From: Antilocapra americana
Lineage: Eukaryota; Chordata; Mammalia; Artiodactyla; Antilocapridae
Direction: 5' to 3'
Assembly: GCA_007570785.1 (NCBI GenBank)
Contig: ML664159.1
Span: 2,189,610 to 2,253,609 of the forward strand
Length of the DNA stretch: 64,000 bases
In this document: positions 58,240-64,000 of the stretch, piece after piece
Layout of the letters: every line of letters begins with the position of its first letter
Numbering within the stretch: position 1 is the stretch's first letter
Made by a program: the position numbers and the translations under genes
Notes under the pieces: model-generated
Database searches by the model: none
What the model saw: the letters and a program-made list of their open reading frames with translations, nothing else
What the model was told of the DNA's origin: nothing

Positions 58240-58700
58240 CTCAGTCCATTGGTACAGTCAGTCTGTCTGTCCTTCCTAGCTGAGGGCCATCTACAAATTT
58301 GATAGTCACATCTTCTGTTCTCAGCAAAATCATTAATAGAGTTGTTGATCAGAATGCAGTACAGAAAACAGTTTTGCACAGCATTAAAGATTTTCTCCCA
58401 GGGAGAAATTGATCTATAATTCAACAAGCTTCAAGCAAATTGTTTAGTCATCTATAAAACCGCTTGACTCCACAGTCCATCTGGTGAGTTTTTGTCTTAT
58501 CAGAATGAAGGTATTTGATATTTATATCATTTTTATAATCTTCAAATCTGGTTTATCTAAGCACCTAGGATCTAAATGGGAAACTAATTTACCTTTCTGT
58601 ATTATCCAGATTTTCTTTAGTGAGCTGTTTTCTAGGTGCAAAGTTATGGTGAAGTTTTACAAATTTACTTTTGCTGCACTTTCTGTTCGGTAGTGTGTAC
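58240..58700 (-). repeat. Possible CR1/L3-class LINE remnant, antisense
   Basis: 'gatagtcacatcttctgttc', 'gagttgttgatcagaatgca', 'gggagaaattgatctataat' loosely match an antisense CR1/L3 RT region. Weak. Confidence 0.3.
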
Positions 58701-60804
58701 CTTGCTCGCAGCCAGCCAACCTAAACTTGTCAATACATGCAGGGAGTTGTGGAACCAGGAAGAAAAACCATAAAACTCTTAACTTTAAAGATCAAAAAGC
58801 CAAAAGGCAGGGGAAAATATTTAAAATGCCTTCAGATTGTGTTAGTCCCCACCCTACTACATTTTCTTCCCTCTATCCCTCTTATATGGATGCGAAATCA
58901 GGATACTCTAAGCTGGAAAGAGGAAAGAGAAAGTGGAAAGCAAGCAAGAGAGTTAGATGCTGGTGCTATGGTGGGGAGAGCAGGTCCCTTGCCGACAGCC
59001 ATAGGTCAAGAAGAGGATGGCGATAAGGGAACTCCACCTTTAGGGATCCAAGAGTAGAGTGGACCTGGGACCTGCTGCTGAGTTGGGGCTTTGGGAGAGA
59101 GCTGCCTTGCAGACTGGTCTTATGCACCAGAAGCATGAAAAAGGGATGGTGTGGGTAGTTTTGTAGACAGGGCTAGGAGGGGTCTCTTGGATGGGGGATT
59201 CTAATGCAACCACACAGAGCTTTCTGTAGTCCCAAGGGAGAATGGAAGAGTAGCTAAACTCTCCCAGTGCCCCAGGTAAAACTGAGAAACACTAGGGGGG
59301 TGGGAGGAGAAAGTCATCACACTTTTGCCGAGAGGGAACAACAGAGAAGAGAGTGGCATGGATCATCCAGTAGACAGCAGTGGGATGACCAGATCAGAGA
59401 CCTTAGCAGATGTGGACATGGAGGCAACTGTTCTTTGATTACCTTCAGTCAATTCTCATTTCAAAGGAGTCCAGACCAGGCTAGATTAAGATGTAGAAGT
59501 AAATGCTTTCCCTCATTCTACACAGGCATTTGCATAAAGCCAGAGTTCATAATCAATCTCAGGGGAAAGGAGGTGAATAGAGAGAGGAATCTTGAATAAG
59601 ACTGAGTTTTAATTGCAAAATGACTTTGAAATCATAACATTTCATTGACTTTCCCCCAATATAGTTAGGTTACGTTTTCAGAAAATGAGACCCTGAGATA
59701 GTTACATAAAAATTTAAAAACTTGCTTTCTTGCAAACTATATCCCATCTGCCACATTTTCATAGTAAAACAATGAAAAGTGAGAAAATAGGACTAGCTTT
59801 GTATAGCTTATCCACGCTGGTGGCTAATTATGAGTTATCACCTTTTTCTCAGCTAGGTACACATCACTGGTCCAAGAATCAGCATTTGACTTACTAATGT
59901 AACACTTCCAGGGCCCAGTTTTTCCTTTTAAACATTTTAAAAAATCAGGGCAGAATTTGCCTATCTCTGTTCTTCAGGTACTTTTTCTGCTCACTATGAT
60001 TTCTCTTAGACTCTTGACCAGTTCTGGAGTCTCAGTCTCTAAGCTCATATTGATGATGACCTGGCATTCTTCCAAACAGAGCATTTATATGGCCCCAGGG
60101 CTGTTTTATTCTTGTCCCCAATGCTGGGTCTCAGTTCTCCTTTGAGCCATTTCTTTTGACATTTTCACCTTTAGAACATTGTCCTTCAAGAAGAAAGATG
60201 GGCTCAAAAGAAGAGCTGAGGAGTTTTCCTCTAGTTGTTACTAGCCATGGGACATTAGCTGCCTCAAGCAGTGACCAGCTTTTCATGACTCCCGAGGACA
60301 ATGCCCAGCACAAGAAAACCTCTGTAGAGTGAATGAGTGTTCTTGTGGCCCTTGAGCCTTTTTAGTGGTCCTTCAGGCTTTTGGTAAACCTCAGCTCACT
60401 AACATCTTCCCTCAGGACACGTAGCAGGCTTTGAGGTCTTCCAGACTTTGTGACAAAATGGCTGGTATTCCTGCTGCTACGTTCTTGTTTGGGCCTCCTC
60501 TTTTAGAGTGTGCCCCTCATCTCTTATTAAAGCTGTTTTTAAAGAAAAATGCAGGGAGACTAAACCTCTCCCTCATTGTGAGCATTGCCATCACTGCAGT
60601 CCAGGAAGATATTCTTGCAGGCATGGATGTGGCTTTAGCCCCAGTGCACTGCTGGAGATGGGCTTCTTATCCAGGGTCAATACCTGGGCACTGGAAATCA
60701 GTTCCTTGAAGCCTTGAAGTGATTGAGTTGGCTTTGCAAACAAATATTTTTTTAACCAATTCTTAAAACCTGAGAGTCTATTCTGAACACTTAACCCCAC
60801 TTAT
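58701..60804. other. Unique intronic sequence, 2.1 kb
   Basis: No gene or repeat recognised. Frames of 92-110 codons here match no protein I know. Confidence 0.35.
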
Positions 60805-60885
60805 CTTTATTGCTGTGGGCCTGGGCTTGATCCCTGGTCAGAGAAAGATCTCACAAACCTTGCTGTGTGGCCCAAAATAGGAGGG
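60805..60885 (+). repeat. CHR-type SINE fragment
   Basis: 'gggcttgatccctggtcaga' and 'gaaagatctcacaaaccttg' match part of a tRNA-derived CHR SINE on the + strand. Confidence 0.5.
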
Positions 60886-61256
60886 GTGTTATCTACACCT
60901 AGGTGGAGGTGAGCAAGGATCTGGAAATTCTCCCTGCTTCTGTCAAAAACATTACTGAGCTCAGAGATCTAAGGCGGGACACAGTGTGACTTCCCTACAG
61001 CCTTAATCTAAGTGGCCACATGTAAACATTATTCTAACTCAGCCTAATCTTAATCGATTACACCTCTTAACAAATTTTATTTAAAATAATAAACCGTGAA
61101 TAATATGAATTTTTAAATTACAATAAGTTTGTTTTTAAAAAGGTTATTTCTTGGCTTTGTATGTCTGGTTCCTTAGAGATTCTTGATGTGCCTTCATTTG
61201 AATGGGTATTTTAAAATACGAAACACTGATGAAACTTTTTATATGAATAAAAAGGT
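60886..61256. other. Unique intronic sequence
   Basis: No gene or repeat recognised. Confidence 0.35.
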
Positions 61257-61452
61257 CGGGGCTTTCCTAGTGGCTCAGCAATACTCTGCCTGCAATGCAG
61301 GAGACACAGGAGACCTGAGTTTGATTCCTGGTTCGGTAAGATCCAGGAGGAGGCATTCTTGCTTGGAGAATCTCCCGGGTAGAGGAGCCTGGCGGGCTAC
61401 AGTCCATAGGGTCTCAGAGTCCGACACAACTGAAGCAACTGAGCACAAAAAA
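61257..61452 (+). repeat. Bov-tA SINE
   Basis: Head 'ggggctttcctagtggctca', body with a short deletion at 'gatccaggaggaggcattct', end 'ctgaagcaactgagcaca'. Confidence 0.92.
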
Positions 61453-61618
61453 GTCAGACATAAGTCATTCGATGCCAAGTTTTTCTTGCTTTCACATAGG
61501 ATCCCACTCCTTCACCAAAGAGTCTTCACTATGTATAGTCATCCAGTTTCTTTTCATAAACTGGATCCTTTAAATTCTGACCCTTTAGCCAGCTCAGTTG
61601 TACTGTATTGACTTATAT

Positions 61619-61768
61619 GCCACCCCTGGTGGCTCAGACGGTTAAGAATCTGCCTGCAGTGCAGGAGACCTGGGTTTGATCCTGAAGAATCCCATGGACA
61701 GAGGAGCCTGCTGGGCTACAGAAAATGGAGTTACAGAGTCGGACACGACTGACTGAGGACCAACACAC
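61619..61768 (+). repeat. Bov-tA SINE, internally deleted
   Basis: Head 'ctggtggctcagacggttaa' and 'ggagacctgggtttgatcct' jumps directly to 'gaatcccatggacagaggag', so the central 'ggaaatggcaaccc' part is missing. Ends 'ggacacgactgactgag'. Confidence 0.9.
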
Positions 61769-61863
61769 AAGCCGGTCCTTTTCATTTACTTGGACTGGTC
61801 TGTAACGGGCTAGTACGCCCTCTAGTGTGCGGGTTAATTCCAGCCAGTATTTGTCATGATCCA

Positions 61864-62285
61864 TTCTGTGATTGTGAGAGCTGGACCATAAAGAAGGCAT
61901 AATGCCAAAGAATTGATGCCTTTGAACTATGGGGCTGGAGAAGACTCCTGAAAGTCCCTTGGACAGCAAGGAAATCAAACCAGTCTATCTTAAGGGAAAT
62001 CAAATCCTGAATACTCGTTGGAAGGACTGATGCTGAAGCTGAAGCTCCAGTATTTTGGTCATCTGATGCAAACAACCGACTCATTGGAAAAGTCCCTGAT
62101 GCTGGGAGAGATTGAGGGCAGAAGAAGAAGAGGGCTCAGAGGATGAGATGGCTGGATGGCATCACCAATGTAATGGACATGAACTTGGGCAAATGGGGAA
62201 ATGGTGAACAAACAGGGAGGCGTAGTTTGTTGCAGTCCATGGGGTCACGAAGAGTTGGATAAGACTGAGTGACTGAACAACAAAT
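61864..62285 (+). mobile_element. BovB 3' end, sense (copy D)
   Basis: 'ggggctggagaagactcctg', 'gaaggactgatgctgaagct', 'atgagatggctggatggcat', 'ggataagactgagtgactga'. It is the last 0.4 kb of BovB with no RT core. Confidence 0.92.
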
Positions 62286-62289
62286 TTCT

Positions 62290-62517
62290 CCATAGGCTTC
62301 CCTATGGAAGGGGCTTAGATGGTAAAGAATCTGCCTGCCAATGCGGGAGACAGAGGGGACGTGGGTTGGATCCCTGGGTCAGGAAGATCCCCTGGAGAAG
62401 GAAATGGCAACCCACTCCAGTATTCTTGCCTTGAAAATTACAGAGACAGAGGAGGCTGGTAGGCTAACAGTCCATGGGGTCATAAAGAGCTGAATATGAC
62501 TGAGCGACTAACACTTT
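62290..62517 (+). repeat. Bov-tA SINE
   Basis: Head 'cttagatggtaaagaatctg', body 'ggcaacccactccagtattc', end 'gactgagcgactaacact'. It directly follows copy D. Confidence 0.92.
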
Positions 62518-62844
62518 ATTCCTCCTTAAGCATAGCTTTTCTGTGGAGGATGTCCTGCCTTTTGGTACATGATTGAAACTGAGTCCCACTAAAACCAAGT
62601 TCCTCTCTTGAGTTTATGATTAATGTTTCTATCCAAAACAATATTCCTTTTCTTGTCCAATCCTTGTTTTTATCAAGATTGAGGAGTATCAAAGAAAAGG
62701 GGGGATTGTAACTGAGCCAGACTCTATGGGGCTCCTGGGCACAAAAACCTTTTTGTGTCCCTGAGTTTCTGCAACCTGTCTTCACCTGCCTGACAGGGCT
62801 TCCATACTCAGAAAATTTCTGCCCTCCCTGAGAATGCAAATTTG
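62518..62844. other. Unexplained interval between Bov-tA and BovB
   Basis: A 111-codon minus-strand frame (62516-62851) spans it and is unrecognised. The 'aaggggggattgtaactgag' and 'cttcacctgcctgacagggc' text could belong to an endogenous retroviral LTR, but I cannot confirm this. Confidence 0.3.
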
Positions 62845-64000
62845 CCAGCAAATTTGGAAAACTCAGCAGTGGCCACAGGACTGGGAAAGGTCAGTTTTCA
62901 TTCCAATCCCAAAGAAAGGCAATGCCAAAGAATGTTCAAACTACCACACAATTGCAGTCATTTCACATGGTAGCAAAGTAATGCTCCAAATTTTCTAAGC
63001 TAGGCTTCAACAATACGCAAACATTCCAGATGTTCAAGCTGGATTTAGAAAAGGCAGAAGAACCAGAGACCAAATTGCCAACATCTGATGGATTATCAAA
63101 AAAGCAAGAGAGTTCCAGAAAAATATCTATTTCTGCTTTATTGACTACACCAAAGCCTTTAACTATGTGGATCACAACAAACTATAGAAAATTCTTAAAG
63201 AGATGGGAATACCAGAACACCTTACCTGCCTCTTGAGAAATCTGTATGCAGGTCAAGATGCAAAAGTTAGAACTGGACATGGAACAGCAGACTGGTTCCA
63301 AATTGGGAAAGGAGTACATCAAGGCTGTATATTGTCACCCTGCTTATTTAACTTATATGCAGAGTACATCATGCTAAATGCTGGGCTGGAGGAAGCACAA
63401 ACTGGAATCAAGATTGCTGGGAGAAATATCAATAACCTCAGATATGAGATGATACCACACTTATGGCAGAAAATGAAGGGGAACTAAAAAGCCTCTTGAG
63501 GAAAATGAAAGAGGAGGGTGAAAAAGTTAGCTTAAAATTCAACATTCAGAAAACAAAGATCATGGCATCTGGTCCATCACTTCATGGCAAATAGATGGGG
63601 AAACAATGGAAACAGTGACAGACTTTATTTTGGGGGGCTCCAAAATCACTGCAGATGGTGACTGCAGCCATGAAATTAAAAGACACTTGCTCCTTAGAAG
63701 AAAAGCTATGACCAACCTAGACAACATATTAAAAAGCAGAAACATTACTTTGCTGACAAAGGTCTGTCTAGTCAAGGCTATGATTTTTCCAGTGGTCATG
63801 TATGAATCTGAGAGTTGGACCATAGTGAAAGCTGAATGCTGAAGGACTGATTCTTTTGAACCATGGTGTTGGAGAAGACTCTTGAGAGTCCCTTGGACTG
63901 CAAGGAGATCCAACCCATCCATCTTAAAGGAAATCAATCCTGAATATTCATTGGAAAGACTGATGCTGAAGCTGAAACTCCAATACTTTGGCCACCTTAT
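62845..64000 (+). mobile_element. BovB LINE, sense, continues past window (copy E)
   Basis: Collinear with the BovB RT region: 'FQAGF'-type segment near 63030, then 'DWFQIGKGVHQGC' and 'LFNLYAEYIM' (63203-63487). Motif C is lost to a one-base deletion near 63444, so the frame reads NLRYEMIPHLW. A stop interrupts the frame near 63184, and the next frame (63606-63842) is out of phase. A deletion near 63020 removes part of the segment before the fingers region. The 3' end lies outside the window. Confidence 0.94.

Overview
The window is nuclear DNA from a ruminant (bovid, cattle/sheep/goat type). The evidence is the repeat content: many Bov-tA/Bov-A SINEs, several BovB (RTE-class) LINE fragments and CHR-2-type tRNA-derived SINEs, laid over older mammalian layers (L1, L2, MIR, MLT1 LTRs, Tigger-like DNA transposons). 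There is no prokaryotic gene organisation, and the short open frames scattered through the window are almost all chance frames or frames inside repeats.

The one gene segment I can identify is a coding first exon on the + strand at about 10.4 kb. Its 73 complete codons read as the N-terminal inactivation domain of the voltage-gated K+ channel beta-1 subunit, KCNAB1 isoform Kv-beta-1.1. It ends in an AG|GT splice donor and is preceded by a CpG-rich promoter/5'UTR interval (about 9.84-10.56 kb), the only such interval here. KCNAB1 is known to use several alternative first exons spliced to a shared oxidoreductase-fold core. By inference, bases before about 9.8 kb are upstream or intronic for longer isoforms, and bases after 10,614 are the first intron of the beta-1.1 transcript. 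I saw no second coding exon, so that intron probably runs past the right edge.

Layout: 0-9 kb holds a few SINEs, MIRs, an MLT1 LTR, a (TA)n run and one CHR-2 SINE. About 8.9-13.1 kb is free of recognised repeats and contains the promoter and exon. 13-31 kb carries L2/L1 remnants, two CHR-2/MLT1 insertions, a BovB, an L1 with (CA)n and (GT)n runs, a Tigger MITE and a clean L1-into-L2 nest. 31-45 kb carries two large antisense BovB copies, Bov-tA insertions with visible target-site duplications, an MLT1 LTR and a Tigger-like element inside an L1. 45-61 kb has a 66-bp tandem duplication, MIR/L2, about 2 kb of ancient antisense L1M and an L2 3' end split by a Bov-A. 61-64 kb is a dense sense-strand Bov-tA/BovB cluster that runs off the window.

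I found no new gene system. The points worth a second look are the alternative promoter/exon in its repeat-free pocket, loss of the BovB reverse transcriptase catalytic motif in all three copies that cover it, oppositely oriented BovB copies within one presumed intron, several well-dated nested insertions, and a few unexplained unique stretches.
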